A stretch of DNA of 64,000 nt from Hyaloperonospora brassicae (GCA_947650285.1 CANTFL010000234.1:213733-277732); one strand, 5' to 3'. Shown: positions 1 to 11,523, counted from the stretch's first letter. Numbers and translations: made by a program. Notes: generated by a model not told the origin, from the sequence alone.

Positions 1-2167
1 TCAAGAATCGCCTGCCATCGCCGAAGATCCAAGATACGACTCCGTTTGAGATCTGTACAAGTCCAAGCCAAGCGCCAAACACATGCGAGTGTTCGGACAT
101 CAAGCGACTATCCTCACTCCGAAAGAGAAGCGACTCAAGTCAAACCCAAGGCCCGTGAAGGACTGTTCATGATCTACGAATAAGCGTCAAAGGCTTACCG
201 AGTGTAGACATTGAGGCGGGCCAAGTGGTGATCAGTCGTGACATCACCTTCGACGAATCGACTTTTGACTTTTCGATGGACCGATCAAGTGAAGACGATG
301 AAGATGCGGAGTTGGACCTCGACCTCCTGGTGATCAACGATGACGAATTGCGTCAGACCACCTACAAGCAGACTGGCAAGCGCAAGAGTGAAGCAAGACC
401 CGGCATGTCACGTTCAGCTCGCCCTTGAACTGGGTTGGAACAAGATAGTGCGCCGTAACACGTCTCCAACCGTCACCAGAAACAACGATTAAGTGCTCAC
501 GAAACGACGCCTGATGACAAAGAATATGCGGGCGTCTACGATCAAGATGATGACCCGACGCCTTCAACATCTTGGCGTGCAAGTGCAAACGCAGTGGAAG
601 CAACGGACCTGGCAGAACCTGCGACTTTCCAAGACGCAATCAACGGTCCTGATCAAGTTCACTAGCGAAGTGCTGTGAAGGCGGAAGTCAAGTAGATGCA
701 TCTTCGTGGAGTTTTTCGTGCGGCAAAACTGCCAAGAGGTCAAGGCGCGATCGGCACCAAGTGGGTGTTCAAGATCAAGCGCAAATCGGATGGATCGATC
801 GAGAAGTACAAGGCGCGCCTTGTTGCCAAAGACTTCAAGCAGAAGTACGGCATCGACTACACGGAGACGTTTTAGCCCGTGGTAAAGTACGCGACGCTGC
901 GTATGGCGATCGCGATCACCAAGTACTTCGACTGGCCACTGAACCAACTCGATGAGGTGACAGCTTTTCTCTACAGTGTGATGAAGGAGAAGGTGGACTG
1001 CGTGGTACCAGAAGGCGTCGAGATGGATGGCGACTTTGATTGTTCGGAGTTGGTGAAGGCGATCTACGGTCTTAAGCAAGCTTCGCGTGTGTGGAACGAG
1101 ACTTTCGACGAGTTCGTGTGCTCCATCGGTTTCGAAGTGTCGGCGTTCGACCCATGTCTCTACATCAAAGTGGTCGATGGCCACTGTGTGCTCGTGCTGG
1201 TTTACGTGGATGAAGTGTGGTGACCGGCAGCTCGCTCAAGTTGATTGCACACACGAAGACCGATCTCAAGACGCGCTTCGAGATGACCGAAAGTGGCAAG
1301 TGTACTTTTGTACTGGGCATCGAACTGGTGGACGGCTTGGATAGCAGCGTGACGATGTGCCAGCAACGGTATGTCAACGACATCCTAAAGCGTTTCGGCA
1401 TGCATGAGTGCAAGGCCACAACAAGTTCGGTCTATTTGAGCACTCGGCTTGTCGCAAGCAGTGAAGCAGCCAAGATCGACGTTCCGTTTCGTAAAGCTGT
1501 GGGAGCTTTAATGCACTTGATGACTGCGACGCGCCCGGAAATTGCGTATTCTGTGGGGTACGTCTCACGCTTCATGGAGAACCCGCAGCAAGAACATTGG
1601 ACGGCGGTGAAGCGCATTTTTCGGTACTTGCAAGGGACCAAGTCGCATGGACTCCGCTTCCAGCCAAGCGACAAGATTGACTTTAGTGGCTACTCGGACG
1701 CGGACTGGGCCGGCGACCATGCTGATCGCAAGTCGACTTCGGGCTACACTTTCATGCTGATGGGTGCTCCTGTGAGTGGGGGAAGCAAGAAACAGCCAAG
1801 TGTGTCGCTGTCGACGAGTGAAGCGGAGTACATCGCGCTCAGTCTGACCATTTAAGAAGGCAAGTGGATCCATCGCCTGCTATGCGAGATTTTGGCGGCC
1901 GCAAACGAGTCAGGACCGGACCTCGTCATCCGTGAAGATAACCAGTTGTGCATCGAGATGACGAAGAATCCGGTGAACCATGGCCGCGCGAAGCACATCG
2001 ACATCAAGTACCATCACATTCGTGATGAGGTCAAGCGCGGTGAAGTGAAGCTTGAGTATTGCGATACTTCCGTGATGATGGCGGACATCATGACAGAGGG
2101 GCTTTCGGGACCTCGTCACAAGGATTGGACGGCGACGCTCGGCATCCGTGCGAGTTCAAATTAAGGG
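1..2167 (+). pseudogene. Copia pol remnant (integrase end, RT, RNase H)
   Basis: Degenerate Ty1/Copia polyprotein running in from the left window edge. Positions 1-430 are the integrase C-terminal end and linker, with frameshifts. RT begins near 700 (motif KARLVAKDFKQKYGIDYTE) and continues at 879-1223, where the catalytic loop reads YVDE and is followed at once by a frameshift and stop. The frame at 1217-1855 carries the rest of RT and the start of RNase H (YSDADWAGD, DRKSTSGYTF). A stop at 1853-1855 interrupts it, and 1892-2164 is the RNase H end (HIDIKYHHIRDEV). The first 180 bases match the copy at 40390, while the RT and RNase H look closer to the CopA type, so it may be a recombinant. 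It cannot encode a working enzyme. Confidence 0.85.
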
Positions 2168-2170
2168 GTT

Positions 2171-2447
2171 TGTTGAAGGTTACCGTGACAACCCGAAGTT
2201 AAGGTGTAGTTCTTACGGGATAGTTCTTACGTCGGTAATTATGCAGAAATGATTAGACGAGTAGGGCGATTAGACGCGCTGACTGACTCATATGTGGACA
2301 TATATAAATCAGGGCGTAGGCATATAAGCTCCGACAATCAATCACTTTCCAATCTTCCATCAACTGCCCAAGTGTCTTCTCCGGTCTTCCGAGTGGACTC
2401 CCAGCATTCTTCCCAGTTTCGGTCGTCAAGCTTCGCACCTATCAACA
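2171..2447 (+). repeat. Copia LTR (LTR1 of a tandem doublet)
   Basis: Starts TGTTGAAGG just after the RNase H stop and a short purine tract (GGGG at 2165-2168), and ends TATCAACA, giving inverted ends TGTTG/CAACA. A TATATAAA box lies at 2301-2308. The same segment recurs at 42577-42855 and 58122-58400. It is the 3' LTR of the Copia remnant to its left. Confidence 0.75.
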
Positions 2448-2453
2448 GAGGCG

Positions 2454-2766
2454 CATTGAGGGTTACCAGTTGACGTGCTTTGTACTGCGTACCAGTAAAC
2501 CTGGCCAACCCGACCTCGCGTCATTACGGTAAACCTATGACGTCACCTCGATGACGCCACGTATTGATTAGACGCGTAGGGTGATTGGACGTGCAAACTT
2601 TGCTGAGTAGATGCGCCATGTTCTTGGATGCAGCATAGGGTAGGCAGAGTTAAGAGCTATAAATCAACCAATTTCGAATCCTCTCTCAAGTGAGTAGATG
2701 TTCTTCGCTCCATTCGCTCCGTTCTCTCCGCTTTGTTTTCTCTTCGCCTTACGTCAACCCTCAACA
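2454..2766 (+). repeat. Second Copia LTR abutting the first (LTR2)
   Basis: After LTR1 only about 6-8 bases (GAGGCGCA) intervene before a second LTR-like segment. It begins TTGAGGGTTACC, like the CopA LTR, and ends CCCTCAACA. Its body (GATTAGACGCGTAGGGTGAT, then GAGCTATAAATCAACC) is clearly related to the CopA LTR. It is followed directly by minus-strand Copia sequence, so the pair looks like one 3' LTR plus a second, nearly adjacent LTR. Confidence 0.65.
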
Positions 2767-4190
2767 ATACATGAGGCATCCGACAGCATCGCGGTACGGG
2801 AAATGTGCCATGATCGGTTCATGGTTACATCCGCCTTCACACATGTCTTGGTCAACTTGAGTCCGGGATCTTGCGGCGTTTTGACGGGGTTACTGATTTC
2901 CATGCCGAACCTTTCCAGTATGTCTGTGGAAAATTCAATTTGACTAATGGACACATTGCCACTGATAGCATCTTGACCAATCTTTATGCCCAAAAAGTAT
3001 TACAGCCGACCGAGGTCCGTCATCTCAAATCGCTCGCATAGCGCCTCCTTTGTCATTCGGAGCATCTTGTCGAAGTTGCATGCCAGTACCAAATCATCGA
3101 CGTAAAGTGCCGCAAAACTTGCATGTCTTCTCCGTCCTACTTGGCGTACATGCAGTGATCGGTCTTGTACGTCTTAAACCCCATTTCGAGCATGAACTTT
3201 TCAATGGTTTGATTTCACATGCGTGGAAATTGCATCAAACTGTATAGAGAGCGCTTGAGCTGACAGACGTAGTCCGGATTGACTTCGTTGATGTATGCCT
3301 CGGGATGCGCTATGTAGATATCTTCGTCAGTAGTCCGTTGAGGAAAGCTGTCTTGACGTCAATTTGGTGCACCTTAAACTTGTAGTTGGCGGACAGACTG
3401 AGCAGGATCCGAGCCGACGTGAATTTGTCCACCGGAGCATACGTTTCTTCATGGTCGATGCCATACTTCTGCAAAAACCCCTTGTCTACAAGTCGCGCCT
3501 TGGATCTCTCGACCTCGTCAGCTTGATTCTGCTTGATCCGAAAGACTCATCGATAACCTATGCCTTGCGACCTTGTGGAATCGGCACTAATTCTCATGTC
3601 TTGTTCTTGCGCGATGATGCCACTTCGGAGTCGCATGCATCCTTCCACTTGGCCGCGTTTCTTGATTCCATCGCCGACTTGAACGTAGTCGACATGTCCG
3701 CCACTGACTCAACAACGAATTTAGCTTTAAAGTCGTGAGCCGTCGCGGAAATCTCATCAAGCGATCGGTGAAGACTCTGTTTCTTATTCCCGGGGATCGT
3801 CACGGCCTGTTCATGCGACCGATTGCGTTGATGCTGCTTGCTTCCAGGCTCAAAGTCGACGTCCGGTAGGGCTCGAGGTTGTGAATGCTTGGTGCTGTCG
3901 TGCATCAATACTTGATCGGGCGCAGCGTCATCAGTACCTTGGTCGGTCTATTTAGTTTTGGACGAAGGTTCATCGACCACCGCTTTGTATTGAACGGCGA
4001 CTGTGTCAATTCGCTTCACGTGATCGAGAACGTCCTCCATGAATTGCGCATCACGACTTGTCATCCACGGCCGTTCTCAAAGTCTTCGAATCGACAAGTC
4101 TTTTCATGCTCGTAATAGCCAAGAAATCGGCAGCGCACCGAGCGACGTCAATTTTCGAGCGCTTTTCCTTGGGCATTTGTTTTTGAAAGA
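2767..4190 (-). pseudogene. Minus-strand Copia remnant (RT and linker)
   Basis: Degenerate Copia pol read on the minus strand. The stretch 2754-2993 encodes the RNase H-proximal part of RT (TDILERFGMEISNPVKTP). Weak RT similarity continues to about 3470, including the FLNG-type region, and 3594-3908 holds the integrase-RT linker (KWKDACDSE). Many stops and frameshifts are visible. The same sequence occurs at 43200-44620 and 58746-60150. It diverges from those copies near 4170-4190, where CopD flanking sequence begins. The plus-strand LTR doublet at its left edge appears inserted into it. Confidence 0.75.
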
Positions 4191-4230
4191 CGGCGGCTGT
4201 GAAGAAGACACCTCGTCAAGCTGCGTCAAG

Positions 4231-4452
4231 TGTTGAAGCAAGCGGAAGACCAAGCTTCGATATACCGGTGGGTACCGGTATGTACCAGTAAGGGTGAAGT
4301 CAGGGAATGACGTCATTGCATGACGTCAGTGGATGACGTCACTGCGAATAATAGGCTTAGAGATAGTATTCAAAGTTGCGAACTAAGTACCTATTATAAA
4401 TATATATTCACTTTGTGTTTTGCACTCGGACAAAGAAGTCTAAAGTTCTTCA
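4231..4452 (+). repeat. 5' LTR of CopD
   Basis: Begins TGTTGAAG and ends GTTCTTCA, a terminal inverted pair TGAAG/CTTCA. It is followed with no spacer by the primer-binding site. The U3-like part holds palindromic TGACGTCA-type motifs (ATGACGTCATTGCATGACGT, 4308-4327; also 4333-4342), resembling CRE/ATF sites, and TATTATAAATATATA at 4393-4407 as a likely TATA region. The related minus-strand LTR at 46299-46440 shares the GCGAACTAAG block and the sequence ATATATTCACTTTG. Confidence 0.7.
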
Positions 4453-4465
4453 GGTTATGAGCCCA
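4453..4465 (+). promoter_or_regulatory. Primer-binding site, half-tRNA initiator Met type (CopD)
   Basis: GGTTATGAGCCCA directly follows the LTR. Its complement TGGGCTCATAACC is the anticodon stem-loop of eukaryotic initiator tRNA-Met, not a tRNA 3' end. Drosophila copia uses the same kind of site. The ATG at 4457-4459 opens the gag frame. Confidence 0.75.
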
Positions 4466-4671
4466 AGTTCGTTAAGCTCTGCAACCGCCAACGATTCAAG
4501 CCTCGCTGCCATGGACGCCTCCTCCCTCCGCATCTCCAAGTTCGATGAAAATAACTTCCACGCCTGGAAGTTCAAGATGCAGATGGTGCTGGAGTAACGG
4601 GACCTGTGGGAGGTTGTCAGCGGCGAGATCAAGGCGAAACAGTGCGTGACTCAGTTGGACCAAGAGGCGTA
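4457..4671 (+). pseudogene. gag: CopD gag, N-terminal part
   Basis: Opens at the ATG inside the primer-binding site (MSPSSLSSA...) and reads a typical Copia Gag start (DASSLRISKFDENNFHAWKF, then KMQMVLE), ending at a TAA stop at 4595-4597. In the same frame the text continues RDLWEVVSGEIK and QCVTQLDQEAY to 4671, where a Gypsy solo LTR interrupts it. After the LTR and its duplicated CGTA it resumes as KRNSRKAMAVICLAMED. The intact order matches the minus-strand homologue at 45716-46222. An alternative start is the second Met (LAAMDASS). Confidence 0.8.
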
Positions 4672-6535
4672 TGTGGCAAAGTCCCTAATCAAATTTTCTA
4701 CGAGGATCGATGACCACATATTTGAGGCGCCACTTACTGGTGGAGAATTAGACCACGGGACCTGGCGATCCAATGAGAGATGGGAGGCGATCCCGACGGA
4801 GAAAGACGATACGATCCAACTGTCGTCAGACTGACGGGTATGGAACGATCTGAGACGGGGCGTGAAAAGGGATGATTCCCATGCTGCGATCTGGGACAAG
4901 GAATGATTGTAACGGTGCGATCTGGGACAAGGGACTGGATTGTACTAAACGGATGATCTGAAGCAGAATTACTCTGGAAAGGTGCATCTGGGACCAGACG
5001 ATGCGAAGTGACTCTGTGACAACGGTGTTGAAGTCTATTAGATCGGTGACATTCTATACCGGGCTCCCAAAAGAAGTACTGATTTAGGTTAATTATGGAC
5101 CGATCTGGAATTGTGGATGTTTGTGGGAGTCCGTGGGACCGTTGTAAGAACTATGGATGGTCCCATTGAGCAGATAGACCCTTGGGAATGGTATTGGAGT
5201 ACACACAATGAACGGAAACGACACATAGGGCCGGATCGCACTGTGTCGAGCCTACTCGATCTCGAATTGGGCATCAGATCGGTCATGTTCCCTGCTGATT
5301 ATGGATATATCGATGATGGAGCTATTGGATTGTGATATACATGCTTGTTGAAGGTCCATGAGTGATGTCGCAAAAGTTCAGACCGAAAGAGCCAGTGGAA
5401 GCCGGTTGAATTGACGTCGCAAAATGGATTTAGACACATTCGGCATTTTGGATACTATTTTGGACCTTTCGGTACCAAAATTGAGTATTTGGTACCGTAT
5501 TTGGAATTTGCTCCCTTTCTGGTGTCTAGGTACGATATCGGGAGTATTGGCGCTATCTTTGGAGCACAGGTCACGAAATTTCGACACGTGTTCAAGGGGG
5601 CGGTCAAGCTTAAAGGTGATATCGGTTCGGAGAGTGACCTACGGTTGGGAATAGGCTTAATGATAGGTCGGATATTAATTTGGTTGGTTAATAAACAGAC
5701 TTGAACTCTACTTCTTCTGCTCACGACGCACGTTCCCCTCCCCTCTTCTCCGGGCAAGATTGATTTGGCTTCCCCGGCGGGTCAAGGCGCGCGTGTTACA
5801 AGGACACAGAAGACCGATCTTGGATTGTTGGCCAAGATCGAGAAGAGCGATCTCGGGATATTTGGCCCGGATCGATCAAGTACTCACACTCAACTCAACT
5901 GCTAGGGTAGCAGCAACATCAGGAAAAGGAAAAGGACATTGGTTACAAGATCGCGAGGCAGCTCAAGTGGTCAGAAGATCTGGACAAGGAGTTCAAGACA
6001 AGACCGAGCAAGACCGAAGCGATCTACAGGGCAGATCGGCACGTTTCATTTTGGCGAAACAAGCAACCGATCCACCCATATTGCGCACTTCCGGCAAGAT
6101 CGGCCGATCCCGAGACTAGATCGGACCGATCCCAACGCAAGATCTACGCAAGACAACTATTTGCTGAGTGAAGATTTCCGCACAGCGAAGACCCCGATCC
6201 CGAAGACAAATCGAGATCGGTGTGATTCAAGATCGAGATCGCGACATCGCCTAAGAGTGACGGCCGCGACCCAAGATCAAGATCGCAGAACCCCGTTCGT
6301 GGTGTGAAGATTTCCGCACCGGAAGCGAACGCTCAACCCCAAACCCTCAGCGAGATCGACATCTCCCAAGGCCATTACGAAGAGCTCAAGCCAGCCCAAC
6401 CGACGGGTACACAAGGTGAGCACAAGGTTATACAGCAAGGCACGGATCGGAGTACCCCCTCCGTGAGTCGGCAAGTCTGGGCAAGTGGAAGATTGACACT
6501 CACTAAAGTCATTTTGTGAGATCGACTTCACCACA
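4672..6535 (+). repeat. Solo Gypsy LTR inserted in CopD gag (TSD CGTA)
   Basis: An 1864-bp segment starting TGTGGCAAAGTC and ending GACTTCACCACA, homologous over its length to the Gyp1 LTRs (17675-19537 and 30468-32330, opposite orientation). It is flanked by CGTA at 4668-4671 and 6536-6539. Joining the flanks restores a continuous Copia Gag reading, so this is a clean insertion later reduced to a solo LTR by LTR-LTR recombination. Small ORFs inside it (for example 5939-6307) recur in every LTR copy and are not taken as genes. Confidence 0.92.
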
Positions 6536-7617
6536 CGTATAAGAGGAATTCAAGAAAGGCGATGGCAGTGATTTGTCTAGCCATGGAAGATCCCCAGCTA
6601 ACGTTGGTCCGGTCGGCAAGTGGTGCATACGACGCATGGTCAAGGTTGGAAGATCACTTCGAGAAGAAGAGTCTTTCCAACAAGCTGTTCTTGCGCCGTC
6701 GCTTCTTCACGACGATGATGGAAGAAGGTGACGATGTGCTCGAGCACATCAATAAGCTCAAGACGTTGGCGGAACAGCTAGAAGCGGTAGGGGCCCCGGT
6801 CTGCGAGGACGATCTGGTGATCACACTTCTCGGCAGCCTGAGTGACTCGTATCAATTCTTGATCACAGCTTTGGAGTCGCGCTCAGACACTCTTAGCTGG
6901 GAGCTCGTGACGTCTCGACTGCTTCATGAAGAAATGAAGCGAAAGGAGCAAGGAAGTAAAGGTGACGAAGCTTCGCAAGGCCAAGCGTTCATCACAAGGG
7001 ACAATCAACGCAAAGGGCGACCAGCGAAGAAGACCTGGCCGTGCCACAACTGCGGGAAAATTGGTCACTGGATGGCGGAGTGCCCCTCGCGCATCCAAGA
7101 AAACACGGAGAGACACCGGCCACAGCGCGCTAAGGACAGCGACGACCGTTATCGATCACAACGTGCATACATCGCTCAAGAAGAAGACTCGGGCGACTAC
7201 CTCTTCTCGATCGGTGAAACGACATCTGCGAAATCGAGCGACATCTGGCTAGTCGACTCCGGGGCGACGCAGCACGTGACGTGCTCCAATAAGTTCATGC
7301 GGAACTACAAGGTGTTTAACACTGTGGATGTTCACCTCGCGGATGATGGAATCGTCCAAGCAATCGGCAGTGGCGACATTGTCATGTCGATGAAGACACC
7401 CCAAGGGATGAAGAAAGGTGTGCTCACAAACGTGTGGCACATCCCAAAGTTATCCAGAAACCTGTTCTCAGTCGGCCGCTTCACCAAGGATGTCGGCCCA
7501 GTAACGTTCACAAAGGATGGGTGCTATGGAGAAGCGAAAGGGACCAAGTGGAAAATTGGTGCCCGTGAAGGTAAAGGACTGTTCAAGCTGCATATGACTC
7601 CAGTAATGCCGGAATAA
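6536..7617 (+). pseudogene. gag: CopD gag-protease, longest intact Copia frame
   Basis: From 6562 an open frame of 351 codons continues CopD gag after the solo LTR. Residues 1-130 form a UBN2-type Copia Gag domain (AYDAWSRLEDHFEKKSL; LVITLLGSLSDSYQFL). A zinc knuckle C-x2-C-x4-H-x4-C (CHNCGKIGHWMAEC) lies near residue 155 and would bind RNA. The aspartic protease motif WLVDSGATQHV lies near residue 230, with the usual following strand LSRNLFSVGRF. A TAA at 7615-7617 ends the frame just before the pre-integrase region. The Met at 6562 is only the first Met after the LTR; the true start is at 4457. Confidence 0.85.
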
Positions 7618-9592
7618 GCAAATGCAGCCAAGTCGTCGGGATGTCAAGGGGACACCAAGTCGTACTTATGGCACCTTTGACTTGGCCACATCGATCATGA
7701 TGGACTCAATTGCATCGTGACGAAGAACATTGGAATTGGCATCGACATATCTTCGGTTAAGAAGTGGGACGTGTGTGAAGGTTGTACTCTGGGAAAACAG
7801 ACTCGAATGCGCTTTCAATCGAACACTACAGCTCGCACCTCCAAAATGCTTGAAGTGATTCACAGCAACGTATGCAGACCGATGCCGATGGCAACTTTCA
7901 GTGGAAAGCGGTACTTCGTGACATTCATCGACGACAAGTCAAGACACTGTGTCGTGTATCTGCTCAAGAGCAAATCTGAAGTTGCGGCGGAGTTAATGAA
8001 ATACGCTGTGATGGCCGAAACGCAAACCGGAAAGCGCGTGAAGTACCTTCAAAGCGGCAATGGGGGTGAGTACAAGTCCGACAAGTTGGCACGATTCTGC
8101 GCGGAACGGGGGATACAACAAAAGTTCACACCCCCTATACTCCTCAGCTCAACGGAGTAGCTGAGAGAATGAATCGCTTGCTGATCAAGCGTGTGCGCTG
8201 TATGATGGAACATGATGGACTGGGAAAGAGCTACTGGGGTGAGGCAGTGATGACGGCGATGTTCTTCGAAACCGCTGTCCAACACGTGCCATCCACCAAG
8301 ACAAGTCTCTATATTAAGTGTGGACGATGAAAAAACCGATTCTGGCCAACCTTAAAGTGTTTGGATGTCACGCGTATGTTCAAGTGCCTCTAGACGAACG
8401 CGCAAAGTTAGACTCCAAGTCATCACTCTGTCGTTTTCTGGGGTACGCCGAACATCAGAAGTCATAACAATTCGAGGAAGTGTCAACCGGAGCGATCAAA
8501 ATCAGTCGCGATGCCACGTTCATGGAAGACAAGTTTGATGAAGTTCCGCGCAACTACAACGATGAGTCAAGTGTCGTTGAATTTGAGGATCAAGATGAGA
8601 CGAAGAAAAAGAAGAAGGTAAAACTGACATTGACATGGACTCGAGCGACGATGACGACCAAGGCACCAGGTCTTCGAAGAACAACAACAAGAGACACATG
8701 CGCACTCAATCACTTGAGAACGCTACTGTCATTCCAAGTCCCAAGCGAAGAACGTACAAAGGTTCGTCGCTTGAGCATGTGTCATCGGCTGCGATGGATT
8801 TTAAAGCAGCCTACGTCGTTGATTCAGTGGGGGAAATGCCGACTTAATTCAAGTCGGCGATGGAACCAAGCGACTCCGGCAAGTGGAAAGAAGCGTGTGA
8901 CTCGGAGTTCGACTCGCTTCAGAGAAAATACACGTGGGAGATTGTGACTCTTCCGAAAGGTCGCAAAGACATCGGGTGCCGATGGGTGTTTCGCGTCAAG
9001 GAAAATCAAGCTGGCGAAGTTGAACGTTTCAAGGCAAGACTTGTGGCCAAAGGATTCTTACAGAAATTCGGAGTTGACTATGAACAAACTTTCGCACCAG
9101 TGTCCAAGTTCACATCGATTTGTGTGGTGCTCAGCATGGCGGCCAAGTACGGCCTCATGCTACATCAGATGGACGTCAAGACAGCGTTTCTTAACGGCTC
9201 CCTCGACGAAGACATCTACATGGACTAGCCGATCGGATACCTGGATGAAAAACAGCCGGACCATGTGTGCAAGCTAAAGAGATCGCTCTACGTCTTGAAG
9301 CAATCGCCACGTATGTGGAACCAAACTATCGATGGGTTCATGATCAAGATGGGATTCAAGAAGTGCGAATCGGACCGCTGCATCTACATCAAGCGAGACG
9401 ATCAAGACATGATGTTCGTGGTGTTCTACGTCGATGCTCTTATCCTAGCCAGCAGCAACAACGAACTGCTCAAGTCAACCAAGATGGCGCTGAACACACG
9501 TTTCGAAATGACGGATCTCGGTGAGCTTGGTTACTTTCTCGGCATGGAGATCAAGAACGACCATAAGACTGGAATAGTGACTGTGCGATAAA
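7618..9592 (+). pseudogene. pol: CopD integrase and RT, broken
   Basis: Continuation of CopD. The stretch 7717-8160 carries the pre-integrase zinc motif (CEGCTLGKQ) and integrase core. The usual catalytic aspartates are replaced: HSNV where HSDV is typical, and SGNGGEY where SDNGGEY is typical. Integrase ends in frameshifts near 8140-8470. The linker runs to 8850 with a TAA at 8846-8848. RT occupies 8860-9591 ([33 protein letters not shown]), with a TAG at 9226-9228 and the catalytic loop YVDA in place of YVDD. Sequence identity to Copia ceases at about 9592 where a truncated Gypsy LTR begins; the RNase H and 3' LTR are missing. Confidence 0.85.
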
Positions 9593-10744
9593 CCAAGATC
9601 GGTCTTCTGTGGACCTGAAACACGCGTGCCTTGACCCGCCGGGGAAGCCAAATCAATCTTGCCCGGAGAAGATGGAAAGAGAACATGTGTCGTGAGCAGA
9701 AGAAGTAGAGTTCAAGTCTGTTTATTAACCAACCAAATTAATATCCAACCTATCTTTAAGCCTATTACAAACTATAGGTCACTCTCCGAACCGATATCAC
9801 CTTTAAGCTTGACCGCCCCCTTGAACACGTGTCGAAATCCCGTGACATGTGCTCCAAAGATAGCGCCAATACTCCCGATATCGTACCTAGACATCAAAAA
9901 GGGAGCAAATTCCAAATGCGGTACCTAATACCCAATTTTGGTACCGAAAGGTCCAAAATAGTATCCAAAATGCCGAATGTGTCTAAATCCATTTTGCGAC
10001 GTCAATTCGACCGGCTTCCACTGGCTCTTTCGGTCTGAACTTTTGCGACATCACTCATGGACCTTCAACAAGCATGTATATCACAATCCAATAGCTCCAT
10101 CATCGATATATCCATAATCAGCAGGGAACATGACCGATCTGAGGTCCAATTCGAGATTGTTGAAGACCGACACAGTACAATCCGGCCCTATATGTTCTTC
10201 CGTTCGTTGTGCATGGTCCGATACCATCCTCACGGGTTCGTCTGCTTAATGGGACCATCCGCAGTTCTTACAACGGTCCCACGGGCTCCCACAAACAACC
10301 ACACTTCGAGATCGGTCCATAATTAACCTAAATCAGTACTCCCATTGGAGATCGGTAACGAGTGTCGCCGATCTGATGGATTTCAGCACTTTTGTCACAG
10401 AGTCACCTCACATCGCCTGGTCCCCGATGCACCTTTCCCAAAGTAATTCTTCTTCAGATCGGTTGTTTGATGCAGTCCAGTCCCTTGTCTCAGATCGCAC
10501 CGTTGAAACCATTCCTTGTCCCAGATTGTAGCGTGGAAATCATCTCTTTCCGCGCCCCGTCTCAGATCGTTCCATACCCATAAACCTGACAACAGTTGAA
10601 TCAGATTGTATTTCTCCGTTGGGACCGCCTCCCATCTCTTATTATATCGCCAGGTCCCATGGTCTCATTTTCCACCAGTAAGTGACACCTTAACTGGGTG
10701 GTCACCGATCCACGTCCCATCATTTAATTAGTGACTTTACCACA
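9593..10744 (-). repeat. 5'-truncated Gypsy LTR, minus orientation
   Basis: From CCAAGATCGGTCTTCTG to GACTTTACCACA this matches the right-hand 1.15 kb of the Gyp1 LTR as read on the plus strand. The first 0.7 kb (TGTGGTGAAGTC end) is absent. It joins CopD RT on the left to the Gyp3 integrase on the right, so both neighbours were cut at this breakpoint. No target duplication can be tested. Confidence 0.85.
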
Positions 10745-11523
10745 TGGCTGATGTAACCCAACAAGATTGGGGTGAAAATGCTGAACGGCTCACATTTGCG
10801 ATCAACACCGCGCAAGATCGGATCCGGGGGGACACCCCGTTCTATCTGATCCATGGGTGGGACCCGCGATCAACATTCGAAGCTACTTTATCAGTAGGAA
10901 ACACGGGAACACGAGATCAATACCCAAAGAGGTGGAGATACAAGATCCAAAGGCAATACCAACGAGCTCGATCTGCAGTGAACGATCACTTACGAGTCGC
11001 GATCCAGGAGAGAGCAGATCGACACAATGAAGACCTGATGCCACACGAAGTCGAAGTGGGTACACATGTATGGCTATACCTGGATCGAGTCAAAGAAGGA
11101 TATGCGAAGAAGCTAGCGCATATGTGGCATGGTCCATTCCGAGTTGCGGATATTTGCGGAGTCCACGCGGTGAAGTTGGAGATCGCCTGAACCCCATATC
11201 GACTATTTCCGATTGTACACCTATCGAAGATGAAGAAGTCAAAGACCATCCCTGAACGGCCAAAAGACCAGCTGACAATAGATGAAGCAGATCGCTTAGA
11301 TTTTGATGAAGCTCTGCTACCAGAAGCCAGTTGGGAGAACGATCTTAAAGAGGTAGAATATGAAGTGGAAGAAGGATTGGACGTGCGATCTGGTCGGGAA
11401 ACTCGTTATGGGCGAGTACACCGACATTTTCTGGTGAGATGGAAAGGATGTCCCGACCTGAGTTGGGCGGACGAGGCCGATCTAAGTTGTGGAGCGATGT
11501 TGCAAGAGTTTGAGCGGAACTGA
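10745..11523 (+). pseudogene. pol: Gyp3 integrase C-terminus and chromodomain
   Basis: Plus-strand end of a Gypsy pol. It starts inside integrase (QQDWGENAERLTFAINTAQD, homologous to the Gyp1 frame) and runs through the GPY/F-like region (LAHMWHGPFRVADICG). A TGA at 11188-11190 replaces a Gly codon. The same frame resumes (TPYRLFPIVHLSK) and from 11282 encodes a chromodomain (VEYEVEEGLDVRSGR; HFLVRWKGCPDLSWADEADL) ending at a TGA at 11521-11523 where Gyp1 has Arg. Chromodomains on Gypsy integrases are known to steer insertion to marked chromatin. At the position where Gyp1 has a premature TAA, this copy still has GAA. Confidence 0.88.

Noticed and set aside
2754..2943. Plus-strand ORFs over the minus-strand Copia (for example 2698-2943)
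   Set aside because: Shadow frames; the minus strand encodes recognisable RT text.
5939..6307. 122-codon Arg/Ser-rich ORF recurring at 13551-13919, 17903-18271 and 30696-31064
   Set aside because: It lies inside the long Gypsy LTR and is repeated because the LTR is. The GATCG-rich sequence gives low-complexity Arg/Asp/Ser frames in several phases. No ATG context, domain or independent conservation.
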